From Cenococcum geophilum 1.58 (taxonomy: Eukaryota > Ascomycota > Dothideomycetes > Gloniales > Gloniaceae), in contig KV748239.1 in NCBI GenBank assembly GCA_001692895.1, positions 467,206 to 531,205 on the forward strand: 64,000 bases of DNA. The letters run 5' to 3'. Position numbers and translations under genes: made by a program. Of this stretch, positions 36,323 to 51,664 are shown piece after piece (within the stretch, counting starts at the first letter, position 1; each line of letters begins with the position of its first letter). The notes beneath the pieces were generated by a model, which saw nothing but the letters and a program-made list of their open reading frames with translations, was not told where the DNA came from and did no database searches.

Positions 36323-39300
36323 CTACCTCCCTCCTCTCTATCTTTGTCCTTAAAGATATCTCCTATTTCTAAGTTGTCTATTAGAGGTATAGCATTCCTA
36401 TCTTTAATTTAATAACCTTTATTATTTTTAATACCTCCTATTAGATCTTCTACGTCTAATCGTTATAACTAGCTAGTAACGTTTATTTTATCGCTTAGTA
36501 AAGTTATACTGTCTTGTTTTTATTATATAGAGAAAAAGTTAGTATATATTGCGATTGTAGCTTCGTTTAATTGCTAACCTTCTTCCTATACTAAATATAC
36601 GTAAGCGAATATACAATTATCCTGTAATATTTAATCCGTCTCTAACGCTAAGTATATATTTTTTATTATTCTTTATAACTATCTAGTTCCTTATCTAATC
36701 TTCTTTAGGGTTACGCGTGTTAGTAGCGGCTAAAAGACTAAAGAGTAAGCTAGTCGAGGCCCTTACTAAAGTGCAGCGTTGTTTTAATAAGGTGTCTTAG
36801 GCTCTAAAAGCTTAACTAAAAGCTTATACTTACCTAGGCCATCTAGTAAAGATCCGTAAAAAGGTACGCTTAAAGGAGCTTCGCTTAGTAGAGTAAGGTC
36901 TATCTAAGCTTAAGGCTAAAGAGGCTAAAAAGGATTCTAATTAGGAAGAGGCGGAAATAACTTATATATTAGTAGTGGATCCCTTAGATAACCTAGCTCG
37001 TCTATTACCTTTAACTAATCCTTTTATTTTTAGCTCCTTTTTAATATTACCTAACCCTTTTTTTTAATACTCCTATACCTTTCCTATAGCAATCTTTAAA
37101 TTCTATAGTAGCTCCTAAGTAGTCTTATTATAACCTATCCACTTAATCTTATACTATATTTTATTGTTAATGTCCTTATAACTAATAATCTTTAAAACTT
37201 ACTATTTATCTTCTTCTTATCCTTTATACGTGTCTACTTTATAAATTAGTGGTTTAATATTTCTATATACTGGCTCTAGTATCGCAATATACTATATAGG
37301 GTAGATCTTTATCTTAGCTAGTAGGTTTAACTTAAACGTAACCAGTAAAATCCTTTAAATAATTTTAAAAGGTCCTAGTCTAACGTAATCTAACTTCTTA
37401 CTTAGTTATTAACTCTTAAAATTTTTATATAATAGCTATACTTTATCCCCCTCCTTAAGATCTGGTCCCTTAGATCTCTTAATATTATAGTACTATTTTA
37501 TTCTTTCTTATACCTTTTTCGCTAATTTTATAAGGTTTATATAAAGATTTATTAATATCTTTATCCTTTCTTTAGCTATACTACTCGTTTTCTTCACTTA
37601 TTATAGTAATAATGATATTTTTAGCTTATACCCGTAATTTGCCTTAAATAGTAATATGCCTATTCCTTTTTATAGTATTGCATTATATATAAACTACGTA
37701 ATTAGTAATAGTAATACCTAATTATTCTATATATAATTAATATAATGTCTTAGATACTATTTTAGCGTCTAATTTAATCTTTCTATTTATTTACCCGTCT
37801 GCGGATAATATATAGTAGAAGTTACTGCTCTAACTCTTTGTTCCGCTAAGAATACCTCTTAAAATGCTACTATAAATCTTAAATCTCTATCTAATATAAT
37901 TTTACTTAGTGCTCTATATTTTGCGAATACTTCTTTAATATAGATTTTAGCGACATCTTCTACTAAGATTTCTTCTATACATGCTATAAAGTAGCCCTAT
38001 TTAGTTAACTTATCTACTATTACTAAGATTACATTATACTCTTATCCGGTAATAGGATCTCTTAACTTTAGTAATTTAACGATAAAGTCCTATAATATAA
38101 CCTCTTATAGTCTCTCTAGTATTTTAATAGGTTGTAGCCCTCTATATAGCTTATACCTTATTAATTTATTCCTTTAGTAATCTAAACACTCCTTTATTAC
38201 TTTTCTTACGATATTCTAGATTCCGTTAATAATGTATTCTTCTTATAGTCTTAATACTAAGCCTATTGCTCTATTGTGTCCTTAAGTTATTCCCTTATAG
38301 AAGTCTTTTACGAAATACTCTGCTATGCTTTTTAGGATATACTTCTTAGTTTTTATATATATCTATTTATAGATCTTCTAGCTATACTTTTAGAATTCTT
38401 TATACCTAAAAGCTCTCTGGTGTCTTGTAGACTCTTTTTAGTTTATTATTATTTTAAGTTACTACTAGCTTAAAGTAATTATATCTAATCTATCTATCCT
38501 TATCTCTGCGTAGTATTGCTCCTAATAGCTTCTTATTATTCTATAGTTTAGCTTTTCTATTAAGTGCGTCTACCCTTACATTTTTGGTGCCTTTAGTATA
38601 CTAAATCTTAAAATAGTATTTTATAAGTATCTCTGCCTATCTAACCTGTCTTTAATTAAGTTATTTTGTTATTAGGAACCCTATTAGGTTCTTATAATCC
38701 GTTTTAACTATAAATGGTTTCTTTACGCCTTATAAGAATGCTCTCTATTTTTTAAGTACTATAACTATACCTAATAACTCTTTATTGTAGACGTTATAGT
38801 TTAACTCTAGTAGTATTATCTTTCTACTATAGTATAATACTGGATGCTATATATCCTTATGCTTTTATAGTAAGTATACTTCTAGTGTATAGTTTAATAT
38901 ATCTGTTTCTATAACCGTATTTAGTCCTAGTTAGTAAATTTTAAGGATTAGTTCCTAGGTAAACAGCTCCTTAAGTTCCTTAAATAACTTCTTTTACTTA
39001 TCTCCCTATACCTATAGTTCCTCTTTTTTTATAAGCCTAGTAAACGGTTTAATGTTTTTTAACCACTATACTATAAATCTCCTATAGTAGTTATAAAACC
39101 CTAAGAATAACCTTAACTGCGTTATATTCTCTAGTTCTTACTAACTTACTATAGCTTTAATTTTCTTTAGGTCTATACTAATATAACCTAGTTTAATAAT
39201 AAATTTAATAAAATCGGTCTTCCTTATAAAGAACTTGCATTTCTTAATTACTACTAGTATTTATTCTTCCTATAGTCTCTTTAAAACCTATTTAATATAT

Positions 39301-39503
39301 TCTCCATGCTCCTCTTTAGTTATTAAGTAGATAATAATAATATTAAAGTATACTATAATAAACTTATCTAGGTGTTCTCCTAATACACTATTAATTTGTT
39401 TCTAAAATATGGCTAGTATATTTATTAACCCAAATTATATAACTAATAGTTTATATAGTCCTTCTCTTAATCTAAAGGCTGCCTTCTATTTATTGCCTTC
39501 CTT

Positions 39504-39928
39504 TATAACGGAACCTTGTAGTAGGAACTACGGTAGGCTCGTTATTGGGCTAGGTATGTAGGAAATGCAAGTATAAAAGTCAACAACGTAATAATAACTG
39601 GTGGAGTGGTTGCCTAATAGATTAACTCTAATTGTATTTTGAGAATCACTATAAGGAAGGAACTATCTAGGTAGGGACTAAGGGTCCTTAAATATACAAC
39701 CGTACTCCTATAAAATCCTTCTTATACGTAATATACGTCTTATATATAAGGTACATAAGTTTCTCTTATTCCTCCCGTTTAATACGTAGCATATTATATA
39801 ACCTTAGCTACTATTCCTCGTTATATAGTTCTACCGGCTCCATCCTAGACCGTGCCTAAATTAACTAACTAGCTTCTTCCGTCTCTTCTCTAAGTAGTCG
39901 TAATATTATACTTAAAGCGTCTGTAACA
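39504..39928 (-). repeat. Gypsy-B 3' LTR
   Basis: 425 bp, TATAACGGAACC to CTGTAACA on plus, preceded by target copy TCCTT. Confidence 0.94.
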
Positions 39929-42900
39929 CTATCTCCCTCCTCTTTATCTTCGTTTTTAAAGATTTAAAATATCTCTAAGTTATTTACTAAAGGTGTAATA
40001 TCTGTTTAATTAATTTAGTTAATATCTTTACTTATTATGCCTAAAGCAATTTCTTCTTTATACGCCTAACGTCGTGCTCGCACTGTGGCTGCAATATTAT
40101 CTCTTAGTGAGATTATACCGTCTCTGTATTCTCGCTGTTTAAAAGAGGGGTTAGTCTGTATTGCGTTAGCGAGTCTATCTTTACAATAACCGTCCTTTTA
40201 TTTAGAGTGCACTAAAGCAAATATTTATTTGTCCTGCGATGTTTACTCTACCTTTAATGCTAAATATACGCGACCTATAACTCTTAATAGTCGTCTAGTT
40301 CCCTAATTGATTTGTCTTAGGGTTTTATATTTAATCTGCTGCTATGCGGCTAGATGGTAAACTGTCTTAAGCCCTTACTAAGTTAAAACGTTCTTATAAT
40401 GCAGAACAGAAGGCCCTAAATGCTTAAATCGCGGCGTCTACTTATCTACTTCGTCTTAAGAAGGTTTGTAAGAAGGTTCGTTCTAAGGAGTAGAAACTTG
40501 TGAAATAAGGTTTGTAGGAACTTGGTAATAAAAAAACGGATTCTCTTTTAATAAAGAAGGAAATAGATCTGAATAGCTCGGCAACTGCTCTTCTTAGGTC
40601 CCCCTTAGGTGACTTATTCTTTGGCGATCCTTCTTTATTAATACTGCCTAACCTAATCTCTTTTAATACTCCTATACCTTTCCTATAGCATTCTTTAAAT
40701 TTTCTAGTGGCTCCTAGGTAGTCTTATTGTAGCCTATCTACTTAACCTCGTACTATATTTTATTATTAATGTCCTTATAACTAACGATCTTCAAAATTTG
40801 CTATTTATCTTCTTCCTATTCTCTATATGTGTCTGCTTTATAAACTAGTGGCTTAACATTCCTATATACTAGCTCTAGCATTACAATGTGCTATATAGGG
40901 TAGATCTTTATTTTAGCTGGTAGGTTTAACTTAAACGTAACCGGTAAAATCCTCTACGTAATTTTAAAAGGTCCTAGTCTAATATAGTCTAACTTCTTAC
41001 TTAGTTGTTAACTCTTGAAATTTTTGTGTAGTAGCCACACTTTATCTCCCTCCTTAAGATCTGGTCCCTTAGATCTCTTAGTATTATAGTACTTTTTTAT
41101 TTTCTTTTATACTTTCTTTGCTAATTCTATAAGGTCTATATAAAGATTTATTAACGTCTTTATTCTCTCTTTAGCTGTACTACTTATTTTCTTTACTTAC
41201 CGTAGTAATAATAATGTCCTTAGCTTATATCTATAATTCGCCTTAAATAGTAATATACCTATTCCTTCTTAAAGTATTATATTGTATATAAACTATATAA
41301 CTAGTAATAGCGATACCTAATTGTTCTATATATAATTAATATAATGCCTTAGATACTGCTTTAGTGTCTAATTTAGTCTTTCTGTTTAACCGTCTGTCTG
41401 CGGATAATATATAGTAAAAGTTGCTACTTAAACTCCTTGCTCCGCTAAGAATATCTCCCAAAATACTACTACGAATCTTAGATCTCTATCTGATATAATC
41501 TTACTTAGTGCTCTATGTCTTATAAATACTTCTTTAATATAGATTCTAGCGATATCTTCCGCTAAGATTTCTTCTATATATGCTATAAAGTATCCCTACT
41601 TTATAAGCTTATCTACTATTACTAAGATCGCGTTATAATCTTATCCGGTAATAGGATCTCTTAACTTTAGCAACTTAATAATAAAGTCCTACGATATAAC
41701 CTCCTATAGTCTCTCTGGTATTTTAACAGGTTATAGCCCTCTATATAGCTTATACTTTATTAGTTTATTCCTTTAGTAATCTAGACACTCTCTAGTAACC
41801 TTTTTAGCTATTCTCTAGATTTTATTAATAATATACTTCTCCTAGAGTCTTAACACTAAGCCCATAGCTCCATTGTGTCCTTAAGTTAGTCCCTTATAAA
41901 AGTCTTCTATAAACTACTCTACTATGCTTTTTAGGATGTACTTTACTTCTCGATTTTTGTATATATCCATTTATAGATCTTCTAGTTGTACTTCTAGAAT
42001 CCTTTATGCCTAAAAGCTCTTTAGTGTCTTGTAGACTTTCTCTGGTTTATTACTCTCTTAAGTTACTACAATTTTTAGATAATTGTACCTAATTAGTCCG
42101 TCTATGTCTTTTTGCAGTAAAGCCCCTAATGGCTTCTTATTGTTCTATAGTTTAGTTTTGTGGCTTAGAGCGTCTGCCCGCGTATTGTCTATACCCTTAG
42201 TATACTAAATCTTAAAATGGTATTTTGTAAGCATCTCTACCCATCTAACCTGTCTTTAGTTGAGTTCCTTTATTATTAGGAATCCTATTAGGTTCTTATA
42301 ATCTGTCTTAACTATAAATGGTTTTTTTATGCCTTATAAGAATGCTCTTTATTTCTTTAATGCTGTAACTATACCTAATAACTCCTTATTGTAGATGTTA
42401 TAGTTTAACTCTGGTAGTATTATCTTTTGACTATAATATGCCACTGGGTGCCATCTATTTTAATATTTTTGTATAAAGTATGCCCCTAGTATATAGTCTA
42501 ATATATCTATTTTTATAACCGTCTCTAGACCTAGTTAATAGATCTTAAGAACTGGCTCCTGGGTGAATAACTCTTTGACTTTTTTAAAGAGTTCCTTCTA
42601 TTTCTCTCCCTATGCCTATAGTTCTTCTTTCTTTATTAATTGCGTAAATAGCTTAATATCCTTTAACTACTGCGCTATAAACCTCCTATAGTAATTACAA
42701 AACCCTAGAAATAATCTTAATTGCGTAACGTTCTCTAGTTTTTACTAATTTACTATAGCCTTAATCTTCTTTAGATCTATACTAAATTAGCCTAGTTTAA
42801 TAATAAATCTAACGAAATTGGTCTTCCTAGTAAAGAACTTGTATTTCTTAATTGCTACTAGCATCTATTCTTCTTATAGTCTCTTTAAGACCTATTTAAC

Positions 42901-45900
42901 GTATTCCCTGTATTCTTCCTTAGTTATTAAGTAGATAATAATATTATTGAGATATACCATAATAAATTNATCTAAGTATTCTCCTAATATATTGTTAATA
43001 CGCTTCTAGAACGTTACTAGTGCGTTTATAAGCCCGAATTGTATAACTAATGGTTTATATAGTCCTTCCTTTAACCTAAAGGCTGCCTTTTATTTATTGC
43101 CTTCCTTAATCCTAATCTAATGGTACGCCTATCTTAGATCTATCTTTATAAAGATTTACGCATTACCTATCCTGTCTTAGATTTCGCTAATTAAGGGTAA
43201 AGGATACCTATCCTTTCTAGTAATGCTATTTAACTATCTATAGTTAATACATAGCCTTAGTTTACTATTTTTCTTTGGTATAAACAGTACTGGATATCCC
43301 GCTAATAACTGTGATGGTCTAATATATCCCTTTCGTAGATTTTCCTGGATAAACTCTTTTAGTGCTCTACCTTCTTCTTCGGTAAGCTTATAGATTAGAA
43401 AGAACTTTAAACTTATTCCTAGTTCTAATTCTATCTTATAGTCCTATACTGCATACTTTAATAGCTTTTTACTTTCCGGTGACTATAGTTTCTTGCTATA
43501 CTTATGGTATTTCTTTAGTATATAACTTAATCCTTTTTCTATTTCCTTATAGGTTGCTCCCACTTAGTATTATACTAACTTAGCTTATTATCGCATTTTG
43601 CGGTGTTAAGTATCTTTAATATTGACTTAACCTGTAATCTAATTGATCTTTAGATTATATTCCTATAACTAAGGTATCCCTAATACTGCCTCGTCCCGTC
43701 CTAATAGTAGGATATTAAAAGATATCTTAATTTATCTTCCTTTAATAGTTATCTAAATAGGTCCTGTTTTAAGATTAATAATCCCTCCTCTATAGGTTAT
43801 TAGATCTCCTAAAATTATAACTAATAGGTAAGGTTCCTCCTTTTATCTATAAGGTAATCCTATCCTTTTAACTGCTGCTAGCAAGATATAGTTCCTTATT
43901 GCTCCACTATCTATTAATGCCTTAAACTGTTAATCTTGCCATTTAACTTATAAATTTAGGTGCCGTCCTTAAATTCCTTTAAGGGTCTGAGGCTCTACCA
44001 CTAGCTCCCTCTAGTCCCGTAGGCTTCTACTTTTCCTAACTATTAGCTGCTTAATCCTATTACACTTAGCTTACTCTTTAGCTAATACCTAGTTCGCTTT
44101 TTATTTTTAATATACCATAAATATATATTCTCTGGGTATTCCTACTACTATTGTCCGTCTAAGCATTCTTCTATAAGGAATCTTTTTGGTTAAAGTACTA
44201 AACTTCCTTCCTCTTAGACCTCTGCTGGATGCCATCTATATATATATTTAGCATTCCTATACTATCGCTTATCTATTATCTAGTATATCCTTATAGGGTA
44301 TTTCCGATTCTTTTCTTTTAGATTCTTATGCATTTTATATATATCGTCTATATACGCAATCTATGATAACGTGTAGTGTGCTAGGTGCTTTAGGTTAACT
44401 CTTAACTTATCTTCGTCCTTAAGTTTAAACCTCTGTTGTGCTAATCTAAACGTTATAACTTTATTTATAGGTATTAAGATACGTCTCTCGCTTTTCTAGT
44501 CCTCTAAATACTCCTCTAGATCCTTTAACGTTATAATTAAGGCTCCTTTAATATAAGTTATGGCCTTTTTTATAATTAGGTGGTCCTAGATAACTTTCTT
44601 ATCTAACTATATATAGAAATCTTCCTACTTATTATTATGCCTTTGCCTATACTACTTTTAGTACAGCTGCTAGAGTATATACGGCTTGTCTGTAAGGAAG
44701 TATCTTCTTATTACTGCGTTATAATAGCCCTTTATATATCATTCTTCGAACCTAGTTAGAATCCCTAGATCCTCTTTATCTTCTAGTTTAGTAAGCCACT
44801 TAGCTCTTAGTATGCCTACTCTCGGCCTATTAGTGATTCTTTATACTAGCGCTCTATCCTTTATACGTCCTAATATGCTAGATCTCTTATCTAGTTTCTA
44901 TTCTTGCTATGCGATAATTCTTTATCTAAACTCTTCTATGGTTTCCTTTAGTTTGCGCCTTACGCTCTAATCCTTAAAGTCTTCTTGCTTCTTAATCTTG
45001 GTATTAACTTTTCAACCTTTAGTCTAAATAACGTGTTCTACTAGTAAATCTTCTAGGTCTATATATTCGTCTCTTAGTCTAATTGCTGTTTGCGCTATAG
45101 ATTCTTTGATTTATAAAGAAGCTCCTTGCCTCTTTCCTATAGGTGTCCTAATTTGTACTCCGAATTCTTAACCCTTTAAATTCTTTAATCCTGAGCTTGC
45201 TTCTAACTTAAGCTTTACTTTAGCCTTAGTTTAACTAGGCTTACTTAGTGTTCTTATCTCGTCTTAAGAGTCTTAAATCTTACTTATCTCGTCTTAAAAA
45301 TCTTATACCTGTGGGAATCTCTGTCCTGAGCTTATTCGTATATTCTTAAACTAAGCTACTGCTCTACTCTATTAGTTTTCGTCCATTATGGGTCCTTAAG
45401 CTTGCCTTATCTTATTTTAAGAATCTTGGTTGTCTCTTATCTCGCTGTAAGAATCTTAAGCCTTTGGCCTTTTGCCTTTATTAAGTGCCGAAGTGGTTTA
45501 CTGTCCTACTTCTCTTGCGTCTCGTAAAGCAATAGACATCGTGTCTAGTGGGATTTTAATCCCTACTAATATTCCCTGTTCTATAGTAAAATTATCCTCT
45601 ACCTCTAGTATAACATCTTTGATAGCTATATATTCCTAATAAACCGCTCTTATTACCTTATCGTCACGGAATATTTCGCCTACGTTAAATTTATCGTCCT
45701 TAATATCCGATCTGCGAACTGGTTTATTAGTTCTTCTGCATTCTGCAGGTGCTGGCTCCTATAGCCAATAGCTTATGCTGTACTTAGCGTCCTTATAAAT
45801 TCGGTATACGTTATTATAATAAAACGCAAAACTTCTAATTAAATATTCTTTTGTTCCTTGTAGTATATTATCGTCCCTCTATACATGTATATTGTCTACT

Positions 45901-47032
45901 AGTCTTATACCTTTTACTGTATAGTGACTCTGCCCACTTCTACAGTCTCTAATATAATAACCCTGTTTTCCGCAATTTATATAAGCTCCTTCTTTAAACC
46001 ATTTTTCTTGCTATAGAGTCCGCCTAAATGTCTTCTGCTATTAAGATCCCTAATTTAGCCTCTGCTCTTTAGACCTTTAATCACTTAATCCTTATCCTCT
46101 AGGTTTCTACGGTTATTTACTCCATCTCTTATGGGCTTCTTTAGTACCACTTAGGTCTATTAGCTCTGCGCCATACTATAGTTTTTAACTTAGCTTTTAT
46201 TGTTGCGTACTTTACGCCTTATATAACTATAGAACTCTGTCCTAACCTTTTTTAGCCTGTTCCCTTTGGTAGATCCGATTGTTAATCTTAATCGCCTAAT
46301 CTATTAATTCCCTTAGGGTATCCGCATCTTCTATTAGAATAATTACGTCCTAGACTTTAGCCTTAAGTCCCTGTTTATACTGTGCTATAAGCGCCTTATT
46401 ATTTTACTTAACTTATATTACTAGCGTCTAGAACTATATTATATACTTAATTGCTAAGGTTCGTTGCGTAATATCTTAGAGTTTTCTTTCCGCTATAGTT
46501 ACTACCTCTGGGTCTCTAAACATTTGTGTAAGTCGCTTAACAAATCTATTCTAGCTTAAGAACATAAACCGTACCTCTTGGTTTGTAGTTGTTATTCCGT
46601 TTGCCTGGATTTTTATTAGGTAAGGCTTAAACTATTTAAGTGCTCTTTTTATTAAGAACAATCCTGCATATGCTATTTAATCTATAGGTGTTGCCAGCTT
46701 TGCTCCTTTTTATGCTACCTTAAAGTGCATTTATATTAAAAATCCTTTAAGCTTTAATCTCTCTCCTAAGTACCTTTCGATTAATAGTAACTTAACCTTT
46801 ACTACGCCTATCCCGTTAATCCTATTTTCCAATATTGTATTATTTTCTGTTAACTAGTTAACTATCTCTTATAACTGTCTGACCATTATAGGTTGCTATA
46901 AGTTAGTGTCTGCTATACTAGTGTCGTTACCTAACCTTGATATAGTTGCTGCCGTTAATAGCGTTGTGGTGGCTGCTTTTGGTGGTATATTGTTTGACTT
47001 CTTATATTGATACCGTAACTAGGTAGTGATTA

Positions 47033-47457
47033 TATAACGGAACCTTATAGTAGGAACTACGGTGGGCTCGTTATTAGACTAGGTGTATAGGAAATATAAG
47101 TATAAAAGTTAACAACGTAATAATAACTGGTGGAGTGGTTGCCTAATAGATTAACTCTAATTATATTCTGAGAATCACTACAAGGAAGGAACTATCTAGG
47201 TAGGGACTAAGGGTCCTTAAATACACAACCGTACTCCTATAAAATCCTTCTTATACGTAATATACGTCTTATATATAAGGTACGTAAGTTCCTCTCATTC
47301 CTCCCGTTTAATACGTAGCATATTATATAACCTTAGCTACCATTCCTCGTTATATGGTTCTACTAGCTCCATCCTAGACCGTGCCTGAATTAACTAACTA
47401 GCTTCTTCCGTCTCTTCTCCAAGTAGTTGTAACATTGTACTTAAAGCGTCCGTAATA
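47033..47457 (-). repeat. Gypsy-B 5' LTR
   Basis: 425 bp, identical in length to its partner and differing mainly by transitions. It is followed by target copy TCCTT and then Gypsy-A sequence. Confidence 0.94.
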
Positions 47458-50400
47458 TCCTTAATTTTAATCTAATGGTATGCCTATCTTAGATCTATCT
47501 TTATAAAGATTTGCGCGTTACCTATCTAGTTCTAGATTTTGCTAATTAAGGGTAAAGGATACCTATCCTTCTAAGTAATACTATTTAACTATTTATAGTT
47601 AATATATAACCTAAGTTTTCTATTCTTCTTTAGTATAAATAGTACTAAATAACCTATTAATAACTGTAATAGTCTAATATATCCCTTTCGTAAGTTCTTT
47701 TAAATAAACTCTTTAAGTGCTTTTAACTCTTCTTTAATAAGCTTATAGGTTAGAAAGAACCTTAAACTTATTTCTAGTTCTAACTCCATCTTATAGTCCT
47801 ATACTATATAATCTACTAGCTTCTTACTTTCTAAACTCTATAGTTTCTTACTATACTTATAGTATCTCTTTAGTATATAACTTAAGCCTCGCTTAGTCTC
47901 TTTATATATTACTCTAACTTAATACCATACTAACTTAGTTTGCTATTATATCTTATATTATTAAGTATTTTTAATATTAACCTAACCTATAATCTAATTG
48001 ATTTTTGGGTTATATTCCTGTAACTAAGGCATCCCTAATATTGCTTTATCCCGTCCTAATAGTAGGATATTAAAAGACATCTTAATTTATCTTCCTTTAA
48101 TAGTTATCTAAATAGGTCCTATTTTAAGATTAATAATCCCTCCTCTATAGGCTATTAGATCTCCTAAAATTATAACTAATAGGTAAGATTGTTCCTTCTG
48201 TCTATAAGGTAATTCTATTTTTTTTAACTACTGCTAGTAAGATGTGGTTCCGTATTGCTCTACTATCTATTAACGCTTTAAACTATTAATTTTGCTATTT
48301 AACTTATAAATTTAGGTGTTATTTTTAAATTCCTTTAAGGGTCTAAGGCTTTACTACTAGCTCTCTTTAGTTATATAGGCCTCTACTTTTCTTAACTATT
48401 AGCTACTTAATCCTATTATACTTAGCTTACTTTTTAGCCAATACCTAGTTCGCTTTTTGTCCTTAATATACTATAGATATATATTTTCTAAGTATTCCTA
48501 CTACTATCGTTCGTCTAAGTATTCTTCCGTAAGAAATCTTTTTAGTTAAAGTGTTAAGTCTCCTAATTTTTAAACTTCTATTAGATGCCAGCTATATATA
48601 TACTTAGTATTCCTATACTATTGCTTATTTAACGCCTAATATATCCTTATAGGGTACTTCTAATTCTTTTCTTTTAGGTTTTTATATATTTTGTATATAT
48701 TATCTACGTATATAATCTATAATAGCGTATAGTGTACTAGATGCTTTAGGTTAACTCTTAACTCGTCTTTATCTTTAAGTTTAAACCTCTATTATATTGA
48801 TTTAAACGTTGCGACTTTATTCGCAAGTACTAAGATGCGTTTCTCGCTTCTCTAGTCCTCCAATTATTCCTTTAGATTTTTTAACGTTATAATTAAGGCT
48901 CCTTTAATATGAGTTATAGCCTTTTCTATAATTAAGTGGTCCTGGATAACTCGTTTATCTAACTATATATAGAAATTTTCCTACTTATTATTATATCGTT
49001 GCCTATACTACTTTTAGTATAGCTGCTAGAGCGTATATGGCTTATCTATGGGGGGGTATCTTCTTATTATTATATTGTGACAGCCCTTTATATATTGTTC
49101 CTTAAACCTAGTAGGGATTTCTAAATCCTCTTTATCTTCTAGTTTAGTAAGCTACTTAGCTCTTTGTATATCTACTTTAGGCCTATTAGTGATTTTTTAT
49201 ATAGGTGTTCTATCCCTTATATAACCTAGTATACTAGTCCTTTAATCTAGTTTCTGTTCTTACTATATAAGGATTCTCCATCTAAACTCCGTTATAGTTT
49301 CTTTTAGTTTATGTCTTATAAGTAGATCCTTAAAGTCTTCTTACTTCTTAATCTTGTTTTATTTAATAGTCTTATTCGCGTCTAGAAATCTTAGTCCTAT
49401 AGAAATCTTAATCCTAAGCTTGCTTCTATTTTAAGCTCTACTCTAGCCTTAGTCTAACTAGGCTTCTATAGTATTCTTATCTTATCTTAAGAATCTTAAA
49501 TCTTGCTTATTTTATCTTAAGTGTTTTGTACTTTTAGGAAACTTTATCCTAAGCTTATTTATATATTACTAAACTAAGCCGTTACTCTGCTCTATTAGTT
49601 ATCGTCTATTATAGGTCCTTAAGCTTACCTTATTTTATCTTAAGAATCTTAGTTATTTTATATCTCGTTTTAAGAATCTTAAGCTTATAGCCTTTTGCCT
49701 TTATTAAGTGCTAAAGTAGTTCACTGTCCTACTTCTCTTGCGTCTTATAAAGTAATAGATATTATGTCTAGTGGGGTCTTAATCCCTACTAATATTTCCT
49801 ATTCTATAGTGGAATTATCCTTTACCTCTTATATAATATTTCTAAGGTCTATATGCTTTTAATAAGCTGCTTTTATTGCCTTATTATTACTAAATATTTC
49901 GCCTATATTAAATTTATTGTCTTTAATATCCAATCTATAAACTAGTTTATTAGTTCCTTTAAACTCTAATAATTTTAGCTCCTATAGCTAGTAGCTTACG
50001 CTATACTTAGCGTCTTTATAAATTTAGTATGCGTTATTATAATAAAACGCAAAACTTTTAATTAAACATTCTTTTGTTTCTTATAGTATATTATTATCCC
50101 TTTATATATATATATTATCTACTAGTCTTATTCCTTTTACTATATAGTAACTCTAACTACTTTTATAGTCTTTAATATAATAATCCTATTTTCTATAATT
50201 TATATAAGCTCCTTTTTTAAACTATTTTTCTTGCTATAGAGTCCGCCTAAACGTCTTCTATTATTAAGATCCCTAGTTTAGCCTTTACTTCTTAAACCTT
50301 TAATTACTTAATCCTTATCCTTTAGGTTTCTATAATTTTTTATTTTATCTTTTAGATTCTTTAGTACTACTTAGGTCTATTAGCTCTGCGCTATACTATA

Positions 50401-51245
50401 GTTTTTAACTTTAACTTTATTATTGCGTGCCCTACGCCTTATACGACTATAGAACTCTATCCTAACCTTTCTTAGCCTACTCTCTTTAATAAATCCTATT
50501 ATTAATCTTAATTGCTTAATTAATTAAATCCCTAAGAGTATCCGTATCTTTTATTAGGATAATTATATCCTAGACTTTTACTTTAAGTCCTTATTTATAC
50601 TATGCTATAAGCGCTTTATTATTCCATTTAACTTATATTGCTAATATTTAAAACTGCGTTATATATTTAATTACTAAAGTTCTTTATACTAAGTTTTAAA
50701 GCTTTCTTTCTACTATAGTGGTTACCTCTAGGTCTTTAAATATTTGTATTAACTATTCCATAACCCCTTTTTTAACTTAAGAATATATACTATACCTCCT
50801 AGTTAGTAGTTGTTATGCCATACTCCTATACCTTCGTAAGGTAAAATTTAAACTACTTAAATGCCCTTCTTATTAAGAATAATCCTATATAAGCGACTTA
50901 ATCTATAGGCGTTCCTAGCTTTACTTCTTCCTGCGTAACCTTAAAGTGTATTTACGTAAGGAATCCCTTAAGCTTTAACTTCTCCCCTAAGAATCGCTTA
51001 ATTAAGGGTAACTTAACCTTAGCTACTCTAATCCTATTAATTCTTTCTTTAAGTATCTTATTATTGTCTGTTAATTAATTAACTATTTTCTATAGCTATC
51101 TAACAGTAACTAGTTGCGAGTTAATATCTGCTATACTGGTGTTATTACCTAATCCTAAGGTAGTCGCCGCTGTGGACGCTATTATAGCTGCTGCTTTTAG
51201 TAGTATATTATTTAACTTCTTTTACTATAACCTTAGTAGTAAATA

Positions 51246-51664
51246 TATAACAAAGCCTTATAGGAAAAACTACGGTAGACTTATTAATGGGCTGGGTATA
51301 TAGGTATAGAATAGTTAATAATATAAATATAACTAGTGGAGTAGTTACCTAACAGATTAACTCCAATTATATTCTAAGATTTACTATAAAGAAGAGAAAC
51401 TATTTATAGAGACTGTGTGTCTTTAAATATATAACTCCCCCTTATAGTAAAGGGTTTAGTACGTTAGTACATTAGTATGTCGGTACGTCGCGTTTCTATA
51501 TTTCTACGTTTCTACGTTCCGAACTTATAACGTAACTAGCTACGTAACTTGGCTACCCCTTATCCTATAGCTTAATCGGTTCCAGCGCCTCCTATACTAT
51601 CTTAACCAACCTATTTATATCTGTCCTTAGTAGTCGCACTACTGCCAATATAAGGTCCGTAATA
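51246..51664 (-). repeat. Gypsy-A 5' LTR
   Basis: 419 bp, partner of 35888-36322. The tandem repeat is about one unit shorter and diverged here. Confidence 0.92.

Larger units (their letters stand above)
39504..47457 (-). mobile_element. Gypsy-B: complete-length chromodomain Ty3/Gypsy fossil inside Gypsy-A
   Basis: Two 425-bp LTRs (39504-39928, 47033-47457) bound a 7.95-kb element with perfect target copies TCCTT (39499-39503, 47458-47462). Parts on minus: gag from about 46950, zinc knuckle near 45990-45935 (NCGKQGYYIRDC), protease near 43900, reverse transcriptase about 43560-42950, RNase H about 42950-42200, integrase about 41900-41000, chromodomain about 40860-40700 (YEVK...YNKTT-x-EPLENLKNA). 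It is a relative of Gypsy-A: the internal DNA aligns but the LTRs are of a sister type. No further insertion interrupts it. It is broken, with dozens of changes, though less AT-shifted than Gypsy-A. It is the innermost and youngest layer here. Confidence 0.93.
35888..51664 (-). mobile_element. Gypsy-A: chromodomain Ty3/Gypsy fossil inside Copia-4
   Basis: LTRs at 35888-36322 (435 bp) and 51246-51664 (419 bp) with perfect target copies ATTAT (35883-35887, 51665-51669). Own sequence is about 7.8 kb: 35888-39503 and 47458-51664. On minus: 5' LTR 51246-51664, gag to about 48400, protease and start of reverse transcriptase to 47458, then after Gypsy-B the rest of reverse transcriptase and RNase H (about 39500-38600), integrase (about 38500-37500), chromodomain region (about 37230-37080), a long 3' region, LTR. 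The LTR length difference comes from a variable 16-bp tandem repeat. It is broken, with many dozens of RIP-type changes. Confidence 0.92.
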